Positions 1-7,785 of a DNA stretch of 64,000 bases are shown piece by piece. A program made the translations under genes and the position numbers. The notes beneath the pieces were generated by a model. It did no database searches. It was not told where the DNA came from and saw only the letters and a list, made by a program, of their open reading frames with translations. Positions within the stretch are counted from its first letter, which is position 1. Each line of letters begins with the position of its first letter. Source of the stretch: Halomonas sp. (lineage in GTDB: Bacteria > Pseudomonadota > Gammaproteobacteria > Pseudomonadales > Halomonadaceae); assembly GCF_011050415.1 (NCBI RefSeq), contig NZ_DRFS01000029.1, forward strand, positions 1 to 64,000, in the 5' to 3' direction.

Positions 1-93
1 GAAGCAATGGGGGAAAGGGGGAAGTGTGTCTGAACGCCGGAAAGTGGTTAAAAAGTAGCCGATGTAAGTCGAGCCAGTAGGTGTTTAGCGGTG

Positions 94-828
94 TTACAGC
101 CTGAGTGCGGTACTGGCTGAGGTACTATGAGAAATCCAGGCTAGCTCAACCCCGATGCCGCCAGCGCCTACTAGGCCCAGCGTCACCGCGGAGCGCAGCG
201 CTTTTTCAACACTATAAAGGCTGGTAGCGGTCATTGAGGCCAGTGTTTCCGGCAAAATGGCGCCGCCAATGACTGAAAGCCTGCCTGCGCCAGTGGCGCT
301 AAGCGCTTCAGAAGGGCCAGGGTGAACTTCTTCAATGCGCTCTGAAAAGAACCGAGCAGCAAAGCCAATGGTGTCCATCACAATAGCGAGCACTCCGGCG
401 ATAGGGCCTAGCCCCACCGCCACCACAAAAATAAGCGCCCAAATAAGGTCAGGAATGGTGCGCATGGTGGCAATCATCAGGCGGGTAATGGAGCGAATCC
501 ACGGTGCAGGCGAGGTATTACGCGCGGCCAGCAGCGCAAACGGCAGGCTTAAAATAACCCCAATGGTGACACCGACAATGGCGATGTTGAGGGTTTCAAA
601 CATCGACCATGCCAACACATCAAGATTGGATAAATCCGGCGGAAAGGCGCGGCCTAAAAAATGCACTAAATTGACGGCGCCACGTAGCAGGCGTTCCAGC
701 GTTAAATTAGTAGCCATGACGCCCTGAACAAATAGCGCAATAAAAACCAGCACCACTCCCCAGGTAAAGGGGGAGGGCATGGCGAATCTTGGGGGTAGAG
801 GCGTGGTGGTGCGACGGTGAATAGACAT
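94..828 (-). CDS. phnE: PhnE-like ABC permease, C-terminally short
   Basis: Inner-membrane permease of a phosphonate/phosphite-type ABC importer; passes substrate from the PhnD-like binding protein using the PhnC-like ATPase. The protein is about 244 residues with several hydrophobic helices. The family EAA-like region is visible (IEEVHP...EALSATGAG) and is followed by LGLVGAGGIGVEL. The ATG at 828 is chosen over an upstream start at 909 because it lies 13 nt after the phnC stop and has a GAGAG ribosome site; the longer form would start inside phnC. The protein stops about 15 residues after the GAGGIG motif. The two other PhnE proteins in this window (50557 and 51441) continue for a further hydrophobic helix and a basic tail. 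None of the downstream frames to the window start encodes such a helix, so the 3' end is probably eroded or replaced. Confidence 0.8.
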   Translation of the reverse strand: MSIHRRTTTPLPPRFAMPSPFTWGVVLVFIALFVQGVMATNLTLERLLRGAVNLVHFLGRAFPPDLSNLDVLAWSMFETLNIAIVGVTIGVILSLPFALLAARNTSPAPWIRSITRLMIATMRTIPDLIWALIFVVAVGLGPIAGVLAIVMDTIGFAARFFSERIEEVHPGPSEALSATGAGRLSVIGGAILPETLASMTATSLYSVEKALRSAVTLGLVGAGGIGVELAWISHSTSASTALRL

Positions 829-841
829 AGTGCTCTCGATA

Positions 842-1651
842 TTAACGGGTAGAAGAAATAGCAGGGGTGTCATCGACAGGGGTGTTATTGGTTTGATCCA
901 CTCGAACATCGCCCTGGTAGAGTTTCTGCATAGTCGCTAGGGCCACCTGCTGGCGCGGCGAGTCGAGCACTATCTGGCCCGCTTTCAAGCCGACAATTCG
1001 GTCACCATACTGCTGAGCTAATTCCAGTTGGTGCAGTGTGCAGAGTACGGTTAACTGCCGTTCAGCCACGACATCCAGCAGTAGATCCATAATTTCCCGA
1101 CCCGCTTTCGGGTCTAGGCTGGCGACCGGCTCGTCAGCAATAATGATCTCAGCGTCTTGCATCAGCGTGCGGGCAATGGCCACGCGTTGCTGTTGACCGC
1201 CTGACAGCTCGCGGCAATCGGCATGCGCCTTATTGGCTAATCCAACGCGTTCCAGTGATGCCATGGCGCGTTCGCGCAACTCATTGCTCGCCAGGCAAGC
1301 GAGTGAGGAGAGTAAGCCAAAGCGTTGCTGACCCATGGCGCCATACAGCACGTTTTGAAACACGCTGACGTTCTGAACCAGATTAAATTGCTGAAAAACG
1401 ACGCCCACTTTACGCCGCAGCTGGCGCAGTTTAGGTTTGGAGAGATGAGTAAGGGGCTCCCCAAAAATGGTGATATCCCCTTTGTCGTGGGGCGCTAGCC
1501 CGTTCAAGCAGCGCATTAACGTCGATTTTCCGCAGCCGTTTGCCCCGAGTAAAATCACGCACTCGCCTTTGTTAATCTCTAACGTTAAGCCACGTAGTAC
1601 GTGCAGTTCGCCGTAGTGTTTATGTACATTTTGGACACTGATGGCATTCAT
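842..1651 (-). CDS. phnC: PhnC-like ABC transporter ATP-binding protein
   Basis: Cytoplasmic ATPase energising a PhnE-type permease. The 269-residue protein has Walker A GANGCGKST near residues 36-44, a Q-loop (VFQQFNLV), signature LSGGQQQRV, Walker B IIIADEPVASLD and an H-loop (CTLHQ). All are intact, and the length is normal for PhnC. It lies between the binding-protein gene (142 nt upstream) and phnE (13 nt downstream). Its ribosome site AGGAGG sits 7 T residues before the ATG and is base-paired in a perfect 7-bp hairpin, so translation may be conditional. The substrate (phosphonate, phosphite or phosphate ester) cannot be decided from the ATPase. Confidence 0.9.
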   Translation of the reverse strand: MNAISVQNVHKHYGELHVLRGLTLEINKGECVILLGANGCGKSTLMRCLNGLAPHDKGDITIFGEPLTHLSKPKLRQLRRKVGVVFQQFNLVQNVSVFQNVLYGAMGQQRFGLLSSLACLASNELRERAMASLERVGLANKAHADCRELSGGQQQRVAIARTLMQDAEIIIADEPVASLDPKAGREIMDLLLDVVAERQLTVLCTLHQLELAQQYGDRIVGLKAGQIVLDSPRQQVALATMQKLYQGDVRVDQTNNTPVDDTPAISSTR

Positions 1652-1658
1652 AAAAAAA

Positions 1659-1681
1659 CCTCCTGCACACGGGTCAGGAGG
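1659..1681 (-). promoter_or_regulatory. Hairpin enclosing the phnC Shine-Dalgarno
   Basis: On the minus strand CCTCCTG and CAGGAGG form a perfect 7-bp stem with a 9-nt loop. The right arm contains the AGGAGG ribosome site of phnC. A run of seven T's follows, then the ATG. It can be read as a translation-blocking helix or as a weak intrinsic terminator; both would lower phnC expression relative to phnD. Confidence 0.6.
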
Positions 1682-1722
1682 TAATTAGAGACAATAATCA
1701 TTGAAAAAACCTATCTAGCTAG

Positions 1723-1740
1723 CAGCACCTCCCTGTGCTG
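1723..1740 (-). other. Hairpin downstream of phnD
   Basis: CAGCAC and GTGCTG form a perfect 6-bp stem with a 6-nt loop in the 142-nt gap between phnD and phnC. A short T-run follows about 15 nt later on the minus strand. It may protect the phnD transcript 3' end or attenuate transcription into phnC. Confidence 0.45.
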
Positions 1741-1793
1741 ATGTGAGATGAAAAGATCAGTGTTTATAAAGTTAATGTTTATAAAAGCAGGGC

Positions 1794-2717
1794 TTATAAA
1801 GGAATGCCTGCTGCCTCATAGGCGCGGCGAACCACGTCGTAATCTTCGTTGGTCCGGTCAAAGCCGAGCGATGAATCGCGGTTTAAGAACTTGTCTTCGT
1901 TACGATCCGTTGCCACCAGTGCGTTCCATAGCGTGTCAGCATTGGCTCTTAGCGTTTCACGTAGCGCTGTTTTGCAGGCATCTTCCAGTGAGCCGCGCAT
2001 CACGACCGGGTCGCCGGGCAGTACATCGCTGGTAGCGAGCACACGATATTCACCGTCTGGGTCCATCGCTTTGATCTCGTCGATATCGCGGTTGCCGCCA
2101 CCCATGGCATCCACATCACCGTTGACGAGGGCTGCAATGCGCGCATCACCGGCCATCACTATTTCCAGATCACGTTGGATATCTAAGCCTGCGTCTACCA
2201 ACATTTGGCTGGGGAAAATATGCCCACTCGTGGAGCCTACGTCTTTTAGCGCGACACGCTGGCCTTCTAGGTCGGCCAGTGTTTGAAACTCGCTGTCGGC
2301 AGGAACAAAAAAGCTGCTGCCGTAGTGCGGGCGCTCAATGGCAAACAAAATTTCGATATCGCTTTCGCGGTCAAACAGCACAAACTCGGATGGGCCTGCG
2401 AACACCAGGTCTACGTCGTCATACTGCAGTGCCGTGCCTGCGGCCGTGCGGTTGCTCAGGCTAAACATCTCAAGCTCAAGGCCGGTGGTGGTTTCAAATG
2501 CTTCAGCGAAGGGGCCGAAGGCTTCTGCAAGCGGGCCCATGCCTTCAATGCCGGTATCTGCCATGCGGATTGGGTTTGGGCAGACATTGCTTAAGTCGTT
2601 ATTGGCGAACACGTAAGGGGTAGCGAGGGTGGCAGCCCCCGCGATAGCCAAGCTCAGAGCTGTCTTATAGGCCTGGGTTTTATAGCCATAGATTTTATTT
2701 ATACGGGTCTTATACAT
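1794..2717 (-). CDS. phnD: PhnD-like phosphonate/phosphite-binding protein
   Basis: Periplasmic substrate-binding protein of the PhnD/PtxB type, first gene of a phnD-phnC-phnE operon. The 307-residue protein has an N-terminal signal peptide (hydrophobic ALSLAIAGAATLATPYVFA, cleavage probably after residue ~39). The mature part has family-typical stretches: DVDLVFAGPSEF, LADLEGQRVALKDVGSTSGHIFPS and GDVDAMGGGNRDID. The N-terminus before the hydrophobic core is unusually long and carries repeated YKT units encoded by TTATA-rich DNA, so a start further downstream cannot be excluded. A tandem Pho box about 100 bp upstream on the same strand points to PhoB control. The exact ligand is unknown. Confidence 0.85.
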   Translation of the reverse strand: MYKTRINKIYGYKTQAYKTALSLAIAGAATLATPYVFANNDLSNVCPNPIRMADTGIEGMGPLAEAFGPFAEAFETTTGLELEMFSLSNRTAAGTALQYDDVDLVFAGPSEFVLFDRESDIEILFAIERPHYGSSFFVPADSEFQTLADLEGQRVALKDVGSTSGHIFPSQMLVDAGLDIQRDLEIVMAGDARIAALVNGDVDAMGGGNRDIDEIKAMDPDGEYRVLATSDVLPGDPVVMRGSLEDACKTALRETLRANADTLWNALVATDRNEDKFLNRDSSLGFDRTNEDYDVVRRAYEAAGIPL

Positions 2718-2780
2718 GAGTCGTCCGTCCTGTCAGCGATACAACGAAAAAGTGGGGTGGTCGTAGAGTGACAGCCGACA

Positions 2781-2831
2781 ATGACGGTACGGTGTAGTGC
2801 AAATGACGATCTCGTCACGGATTTATGACAG
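2781..2831 (-). promoter_or_regulatory. Tandem Pho box
   Basis: Read on the minus strand, 7-bp units recur every 11 bp: CTGTCAT (2831-2825), CCGTGAC (2820-2814), TCGTCAT (2809-2803), a degenerate unit (2798-2792) and CCGTCAT (2787-2781). The first two units with their AAAT spacer match the PhoB consensus CTGTCATAAATCTGTCAC at 16 of 18 positions. The site lies between the divergent phnD and 5'-nucleotidase genes and is oriented toward phnD. Confidence 0.75.
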
Positions 2832-2892
2832 GGGCAACGCACCATCTTTACTGCTAAGGTGCCAAAACATGGATATGAAAGGAGTCATTAAA

Positions 2893-4536
2893 ATGCGTTC
2901 TCATCACTATAGCATTGCGCTAGGGACAGCCTTATTTGTCACCGTTCCCACCGCTCTGGCTGATAATTTCACCCTGACGCTGTTTCACACCAACGATCTC
3001 CACGGGCGCACCGATCAGTACCCGCTGCTAATCACCACGCTTAATGAAGCGCGAGAGCAGTATGGCGAGGGACTGCTGCTGGAAGCGGGCGATATCTTTT
3101 CAGGCACGCTCTACTTCACTGAGTTTCAGGGTCAGGATGCCCTGGAATTTATGAATTTAATGGGTTACGACGCCTTTGTGCCGGGTAATCATGAGTTTGA
3201 CCTGGGTGACCCGGAAGAGGGGCATCAGGCGCTGGCAGCATTTTTTGCGGGGGCAGAATTCCCTATTTTAGGCGCCAACCTGGATTTCTCAGCGGCTCCT
3301 GAGTTTGCTGACATGCTAGGCGAGTCAATCAGTGCAGAGCCCCAGGCGGGTGGGCTCTATGACGGGATTATTGTTGAGCACGATGGCGAGCAGATCGGCA
3401 TTTTTGGATTAAGCACCCAAGATAGCGAAACGATTTCAAGCCCCGGTCAAATCACCATCAGCGATTATCGTGAAGCGGCTGAAGCCATGGTGGCAGCGTT
3501 TGAAGAGCAGGGCGTCAACAAGATTATTGCTCTCACCCACCTTGGTTACGATAGCGATCCCAGCGTGGGCAACGACCTGCTGCTGGCTGACTACGTTGAG
3601 GGTATCGACATTATTATTGGTGGCCATAGCCATACTCAAATCTCACCGCCTAGGCTGCTCACCGAAAACAGCGCGGGCGAAGCAATGACGCCGACGGCGA
3701 TTGGTCAAGCGGGTGAATATGGGCAACACCTCGGCGTGATGCAGGTGACCTTTGATGCCGATGGGGTGGTGGTGGATGTCAGTGGTGAGCTGCTCGCCGC
3801 TGACGAGCGCGAGGCGGATCCTGACGCCGTTGAGCTGCTAGCGCCTTACACCGCGGCGATTGAAGAGTTACGCGATACCCAGGTGGGCGCCAAGGTGATC
3901 TCCGCGCTACCCAACCCGCGTCACGGTAGCGGCGATGAACAGAGTGTGCGTGCCAATGAAACAGCGCTGGGTAATTTAATCACCGATGCTCAATTGCATA
4001 CTGCGCAGCAAGTGGCACCCGACACCGTAATGGCGATCCAAAATAGCGGCGGTATTCGGGAAGCGATTGAGGCAGGTGATGTATCAGTGGGGGATCTAAT
4101 CGCCGTGCAGCCGTTTGGCAATCGCTTGACGCTACTTGAGGTCACCGGCGCCGAGCTTCTCGAAACCTTTGAAATCGCCCTGGCTGACGCGCCTGCTGAG
4201 AACGGTGGGTTTCTGCATGTTTCCGCAGGGGTTGAGTTGGTGTATGACAGCCGCAAGCCCGTCGGTGAGCGTGTCATTACCTTGAAAATAGCCCAAGAAG
4301 GCGCGTTGCAGGCCATTGATGCGGAACGCACCTACACTATCGCCACCAACAACTTCACCGCAACCGGCGGCGACAGCCATGCAGTGCTAGGTGCTGTTTA
4401 CGAAGACGGCCGTAACACTATTGTGGGTAATACCGATTGGGAAATGCTGCGCGATTATATGGTCGAGCGCAAAGAGATCTTCTACAAAGTTGAGGGGCGG
4501 ATTAGTGATGTTGCGGCCCAGCAGGATGCGGAGTAA
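2893..4536 (+). CDS. Periplasmic 5'-nucleotidase / UDP-sugar hydrolase family phosphatase
   Basis: Secreted metallophosphoesterase of the UshA/5'-nucleotidase family, about 547 residues; it releases phosphate from nucleotides or related esters in the periplasm. The ATG at 2893 is chosen because AAAGGAG precedes it and it yields a clean signal peptide ending TALA. The N-terminal calcineurin-like domain has HTNDLHGR, EAGDIFSG, GNHEFD, THLGYDSD and GGHSHT metal-binding motifs. The C-terminal nucleotidase domain (from about residue 340) has ETALGNLITDA, NSGGIRE and TGGDSHAVL. It is divergent from the phn operon across a Pho box, which fits a role in phosphate scavenging. The natural substrate is not fixed by sequence. 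Confidence 0.88.
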   Translation: MRSHHYSIALGTALFVTVPTALADNFTLTLFHTNDLHGRTDQYPLLITTLNEAREQYGEGLLLEAGDIFSGTLYFTEFQGQDALEFMNLMGYDAFVPGNHEFDLGDPEEGHQALAAFFAGAEFPILGANLDFSAAPEFADMLGESISAEPQAGGLYDGIIVEHDGEQIGIFGLSTQDSETISSPGQITISDYREAAEAMVAAFEEQGVNKIIALTHLGYDSDPSVGNDLLLADYVEGIDIIIGGHSHTQISPPRLLTENSAGEAMTPTAIGQAGEYGQHLGVMQVTFDADGVVVDVSGELLAADEREADPDAVELLAPYTAAIEELRDTQVGAKVISALPNPRHGSGDEQSVRANETALGNLITDAQLHTAQQVAPDTVMAIQNSGGIREAIEAGDVSVGDLIAVQPFGNRLTLLEVTGAELLETFEIALADAPAENGGFLHVSAGVELVYDSRKPVGERVITLKIAQEGALQAIDAERTYTIATNNFTATGGDSHAVLGAVYEDGRNTIVGNTDWEMLRDYMVERKEIFYKVEGRISDVAAQQDAE

Positions 4537-4559
4537 ATCTCTGGGCCGCTTATAGCGCT

Positions 4560-4928
4560 TTACTCATTAATGATGCTGGTAAAACCACCATAAATAACGC
4601 GCTTGCCATCAAAAGGCATCGGGTTAGTCTCCATCTGGAGGCGAGGGTCTTGCATCACCTTTGGCATGGCTTCATCGCGCACTGCGCGCGATGGCCACTC
4701 AATCCACGAAAAAATAACCGTCTCGTCATCCTTACGTTTCACTGCCATAGTGAAAGAAGTGACTTCCCCTTCGGGCACGTCGTCTCCCCAGCACTCCACC
4801 ACACGCAGCGCGCCGTGCTCCTTAAATACCACGGCGGCGGCTCGGGCATGTTCTAGGAACTGGGGTTTATTGGCGTTGGGTACTGCCGCAACGAAACCAT
4901 CGATATAGGGGTAGGTGGCGGTGTTCAT
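4560..4928 (-). CDS. DUF1428 family protein
   Basis: Small cytoplasmic protein of 122 residues matching the DUF1428 (YbaA-like) family: N-terminal YIDGFVAAVP, central VECWGDDVPEG and FSWIEWPSRAVRD, and a C-terminal MPFDGKRVIYGGF. The fold is expected to be a dimeric alpha-beta barrel; no enzymatic role is established. It is the last gene of a tight minus-strand run behind two YCII/DGPF-type genes, overlapping the upstream gene by 4 nt (ATGA). DUF1428 genes are often found with YCII genes and ECF42 sigma factors, as here. Confidence 0.88.
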   Translation of the reverse strand: MNTATYPYIDGFVAAVPNANKPQFLEHARAAAVVFKEHGALRVVECWGDDVPEGEVTSFTMAVKRKDDETVIFSWIEWPSRAVRDEAMPKVMQDPRLQMETNPMPFDGKRVIYGGFTSIINE

Positions 4929-5302
4929 GGCATTTCTCCTGGCTCTGTTTTGGGGGGAAGTTCTCGCACGGGGCGTACTTCAATGCTGCCCAGCCGGGCG
5001 GGTGGGATGCGGCTAGCTAACTGCAGCGCCTCGTTTAAATCGTGGGCGTCCAGCAGGTAGAAGCCTGCCAATTGCTCCTTGGTTTCCGCGAAGGGGCCAT
5101 CGGAAATCAACGTCTCGCCATCGCGTACGCGCACGGTGGTTGCCGTTTCTATGGGTTGCAATGCCTGGCCCGCTAAGTAGTTGCCTTGAGCGGTTAATCG
5201 CTCTACACCAGCAATGCACTCCTGGTTAAGGTCGTGCCACGCCTGTTCGCTCATCGCATTAATAAGCTGTTCCTGGTAATACACCAGCGCCACGTACTTC
5301 AT
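4925..5302 (-). CDS. YCII/DGPF-domain protein
   Basis: A 125-residue YCII-related protein with the hallmark DGPF box (SDGPFAETKEQLAGFYLLDA) in the middle and a C-terminal ARLGSIEVRPVRELP segment. It is a single-domain ferredoxin-like alpha-beta fold, probably dimeric, of unknown biochemical function. The gene overlaps both neighbours by 4 nt and is therefore translationally coupled. DGPF proteins are the characteristic genomic partners of ECF42 sigma factors, and such a sigma factor lies two genes upstream. It is likely a member of that sigma factor's regulon rather than a regulator. Confidence 0.88.
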   Translation of the reverse strand: MKYVALVYYQEQLINAMSEQAWHDLNQECIAGVERLTAQGNYLAGQALQPIETATTVRVRDGETLISDGPFAETKEQLAGFYLLDAHDLNEALQLASRIPPARLGSIEVRPVRELPPKTEPGEMP

Positions 5303-6144
5303 GGTTTATCTCCTTGTTTTGCCTGTGGGCAGGGTTCCATCGATACGTTGACCATCCACTGAATGCCAAAGCGATCGGTGGCCATGCCAAATCCTGATGA
5401 CCAGAAAGTCGCTTCGAACGGCATGGTGATCTTTCCGCCCTCTGCCAGTTGGGCAAAGGTTCGGGCGGCCTGCTCGATATCCTGATACTCCAATTGAATC
5501 GCTACCCCTTGCGGTGTTGCATAGCAGTCAGCCGCCATATCGGCACCCATCAGGCGACGGCCACGTAGGTTCAGCGAGGCATGGATAATGCGGTCATGAA
5601 GTTCCGGCGGTGAGTGTTCAGCGGCGGGCGTTTCAGCGTAGGTCAATAGGCACTCCAGCTGCCCACCGGTGACATCGGCATAGAACTGCATGGCTTCCCG
5701 ACAGGTGCCGGGAAAGGTGACATGAACATTCATCGCATCCGGTACGCGAGCGAGGGGTCGATGCTGTTCAAGTCCGGTGCCGGGCTCAAAATCTTCCAGC
5801 GAGAAGTAGCGTCGCAGCTCAAGGGTTACGTTGCCATCAGCATCCTGGGTGGGCCACTGCTGGGCCCACTCAATGGCCGCCTGTAGAGAGGGGGCTTCAA
5901 GCACACTGTAACCGGCAATTCGCTCACTGGCTGGAGACAAAGGCCCGGGAATGATGGTGGGTTCACCGTTTTTGAAACGGATCAGGCACCCTTCGCTGGT
6001 CGGATGTAAGCCGTTGCCGCTCAAAAACACGCCTGCCTCGATCATACGCTGGTTATAAGCAGCCATGTCGGCAAGCATCTCCTGAGAGGGCATAGCGCCG
6101 TTCTCGGTGTTGGCATCAGCACGGCGTATCAGCATGAATTTCAT
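5299..6144 (-). CDS. Fusion of YCII domain and PhnB/VOC-like domain
   Basis: A 281-residue two-domain protein. Residues 1-120 resemble YCII/DGPF proteins (MKFMLIRRADANTENG, then IPGPLSPASERIAGYSVLEA, where the DGPF box is replaced by PGPL). Residues from about 135 to 275 resemble the PhnB-like glyoxalase/VOC fold (NVHVTFPGTCREAMQFYADVT... FWSSGFGMATDRFGIQW). The start at 6144 has a good AGGAGA ribosome site. It is the first structural gene after the sigma-factor gene and lies directly behind an ECF42-like promoter. Metal or substrate binding is not evident. Separate YCII and PhnB-like genes are the common arrangement, so the fusion is notable. Confidence 0.8.
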   Translation of the reverse strand: MKFMLIRRADANTENGAMPSQEMLADMAAYNQRMIEAGVFLSGNGLHPTSEGCLIRFKNGEPTIIPGPLSPASERIAGYSVLEAPSLQAAIEWAQQWPTQDADGNVTLELRRYFSLEDFEPGTGLEQHRPLARVPDAMNVHVTFPGTCREAMQFYADVTGGQLECLLTYAETPAAEHSPPELHDRIIHASLNLRGRRLMGADMAADCYATPQGVAIQLEYQDIEQAARTFAQLAEGGKITMPFEATFWSSGFGMATDRFGIQWMVNVSMEPCPQAKQGDKP

Positions 6145-6182
6145 TGAGAGTCTCCTGGTTGGTCAGGGTAGTGACTCTCTCT

Positions 6183-6210
6183 AGTCGTTTGGCGTCGTCT
6201 TGAATCGACA
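6183..6210 (-). promoter_or_regulatory. Candidate ECF42-type promoter
   Basis: On the minus strand TGTCGA (6210-6205) is followed after 17 nt by CGACT (6187-6183). This matches the TGTCGA / CGA(T/A)C-type pair I recall as characteristic of ECF42 promoters. A start site near 6176 would give a leader of about 30 nt before the fusion gene. Confidence 0.6.
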
Positions 6211-6226
6211 TAGCCTAAGCATTTTT

Positions 6227-7456
6227 TTATAAGGAATTTTCGAGCTCTGCCAATCGCCTGTTCAAAAAACGTTTTTCTGGATCCAGGGTGACCAAGAGTA
6301 GCGCCTGCTGATAGGCGCTGCGTGCAGCCTCACGCTGGCCTTGGCGACGCAGTAAATCCGCTTTGGCGGCATGAAATAGATGATAGCGGCTTATTTGCGG
6401 GTGATGAGCGATATCATCGAGTAACTTCAGGCCGGTGTCGGGAGCGCCACTCATGGCAATGGCGACCGCACGATTCAGCGCCAGGATGGGTGATGGAAAG
6501 CGTCGGCAGAGGGCGTCGTAGAGCCTGACGATACGACCCCAGTCTGTTTGCTCGGCGTGGCTAGCCTGGGCGTGTACGGCGGCAATCGACGCCTGAAGGG
6601 TGTAGTACCCGGTGGGGGTGAGCGCCATCGCCTGTTCCAGCCACGCGATGCCGACCTTGATATCCTCTTGGCGCCATAGCCGCCTGTCCTGAGCATCCAG
6701 TGTCACCAGCTCACCGTTGCTATCCTGGCGTGCATCGCGACGTGCATCATTCAGCAGCATCAACGCCATCAGTCCAAATACCTCACCCTGAGGCAGTAGC
6801 TGTGCCAGCTCATTACCGAGGCGCATGGCCTCTTGGGTTAGGCTGATATCGACCACGCTGGCGCCCGTGCTACGTGAGTAGCCTTCATTGAAGACCAGAT
6901 AGATGACTTTGAGCACATCGGGGAGGCGCTCGGGGAGTTCTTCCTGGGTAGGCACGGCATAGGGTATATGGGCATCACGAATTTTGCGTTTGGCGCGCAC
7001 GATACGCTGGGCCAGCGTTGTAGGCTTGATTAATAGGGCGCTGGCCACCTGTTCGGTGGTTAGGCCGCACATCTCGCGCAACGTCAGCGCAATGCGGGCT
7101 TCTATGCTTAGGCTTGGGTGGCAGCAGGTGAACAGCAGACGTAAGGCGTCGTCTTCGATAGTGGAGGGCTCAAGATCCAGTGCCTCTTCTGTGGGTAACA
7201 GTAGATGAACCCGGCGGCGCGCGGTGCTGAGCTGACGAATTTGGTCAACCCCACAGTGATAGCCAGTACGAATCAGCCACGCTTGAGGGTTGTCGGGCTC
7301 GCCGTTGACGGGCCATTGCTGAACGGCCGCCACGAAAGCGTCCTGCATGGCTTCTTCGGCGAGTTCAAAATCTCCCAGCAACCGAATCAGTGTCGCCTGC
7401 ACACGCCTAGCGTGGTGACGGTAAAGGGTGTCCAGTAAAGAGGGAGTAATACTCAT
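6227..7456 (-). CDS. ECF42-type RNA polymerase sigma factor
   Basis: A 409-residue sigma factor, far longer than a typical ECF (about 180). Region 2 lies near residues 8-75 (LYRHHARRVQATLIRLLGDFELAEEAMQDAFVAAV). Region 4 lies near 105-160 (ALTLREMCGLTTEQVASALL... LAQRIVRAKRKI). A long C-terminal extension with the DUF6596-like segment (YLVFNEGYSRSTG) and TPR-like helices follows. This architecture, together with YCII/DGPF partners downstream, is the ECF42 pattern. No anti-sigma gene is adjacent, consistent with ECF42 where the C-terminal extension is thought to control activity. The inducing signal is unknown. Confidence 0.88.
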   Translation of the reverse strand: MSITPSLLDTLYRHHARRVQATLIRLLGDFELAEEAMQDAFVAAVQQWPVNGEPDNPQAWLIRTGYHCGVDQIRQLSTARRRVHLLLPTEEALDLEPSTIEDDALRLLFTCCHPSLSIEARIALTLREMCGLTTEQVASALLIKPTTLAQRIVRAKRKIRDAHIPYAVPTQEELPERLPDVLKVIYLVFNEGYSRSTGASVVDISLTQEAMRLGNELAQLLPQGEVFGLMALMLLNDARRDARQDSNGELVTLDAQDRRLWRQEDIKVGIAWLEQAMALTPTGYYTLQASIAAVHAQASHAEQTDWGRIVRLYDALCRRFPSPILALNRAVAIAMSGAPDTGLKLLDDIAHHPQISRYHLFHAAKADLLRRQGQREAARSAYQQALLLVTLDPEKRFLNRRLAELENSL

Positions 7457-7524
7457 GGCAAAAGGCCTATGCGCACCTATTAAGTAGGTAGGTACAGGAG
7501 AGAAGAGTCACGTTAACTTTCTCA

Positions 7525-7630
7525 AACGTAGTCTATGAACCCTCTGTTTACGTACTATTTTATACGTGATTAGTTTAATTCACGGTGCGCTTCCCTGTGG
7601 TGCTATTAAAAGGATGCAGTGCGTCGCGGG
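7525..7630 (+). repeat. Left imperfect direct repeat (ugpC 3'-end copy)
   Basis: These 106 bp align with 9460-9566 at about 82% identity by my hand alignment, with one gap. The last 29 bp, including TTAAAAGGATGCAGTGCGTC, are identical. The right copy is the real 3' end of ugpC plus its downstream DNA; this copy is detached from any transporter gene. Confidence 0.85.
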
Positions 7631-7646
7631 TAATGTTGAAACGCAA
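7575..7646 (-). pseudogene. Remnant of the ugpC 3' end
   Basis: In the frame ending at the stop at 7575 the last 23 residues read LRFNITRDALHPFNSTTGKR plus VN. The UgpC encoded at 9511 ends LRFYVARDALHPFNNATGKR plus GD; by my count 16 of 23 residues agree. Upstream of this the frame loses all similarity and runs antisense into the PAAR gene, so only the tail of the ATPase gene is left here. Confidence 0.75.
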
Positions 7647-7725
7647 GTTTGCCGTTAGGCCCTCTATAATTTGGCTTAGCATAAGTAAAATGATTAAGAC
7701 TGGAAGGTAGGAATGGCTCCTGAAA

Positions 7726-7754
7726 TTGACAATGATTAGTTTACTTAGTAAATA
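7726..7754 (+). promoter_or_regulatory. Candidate sigma-70 promoter of the PAAR cassette
   Basis: A perfect TTGACA (7726-7731) is followed after 17 nt by TAAATA in a strongly AT-rich stretch. The -10 match is only moderate. It lies about 30 nt before the likely PAAR start codon. Confidence 0.4.
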
Positions 7755-7785
7755 ATACTCATTGCTATGGATAATGGATATTGCC

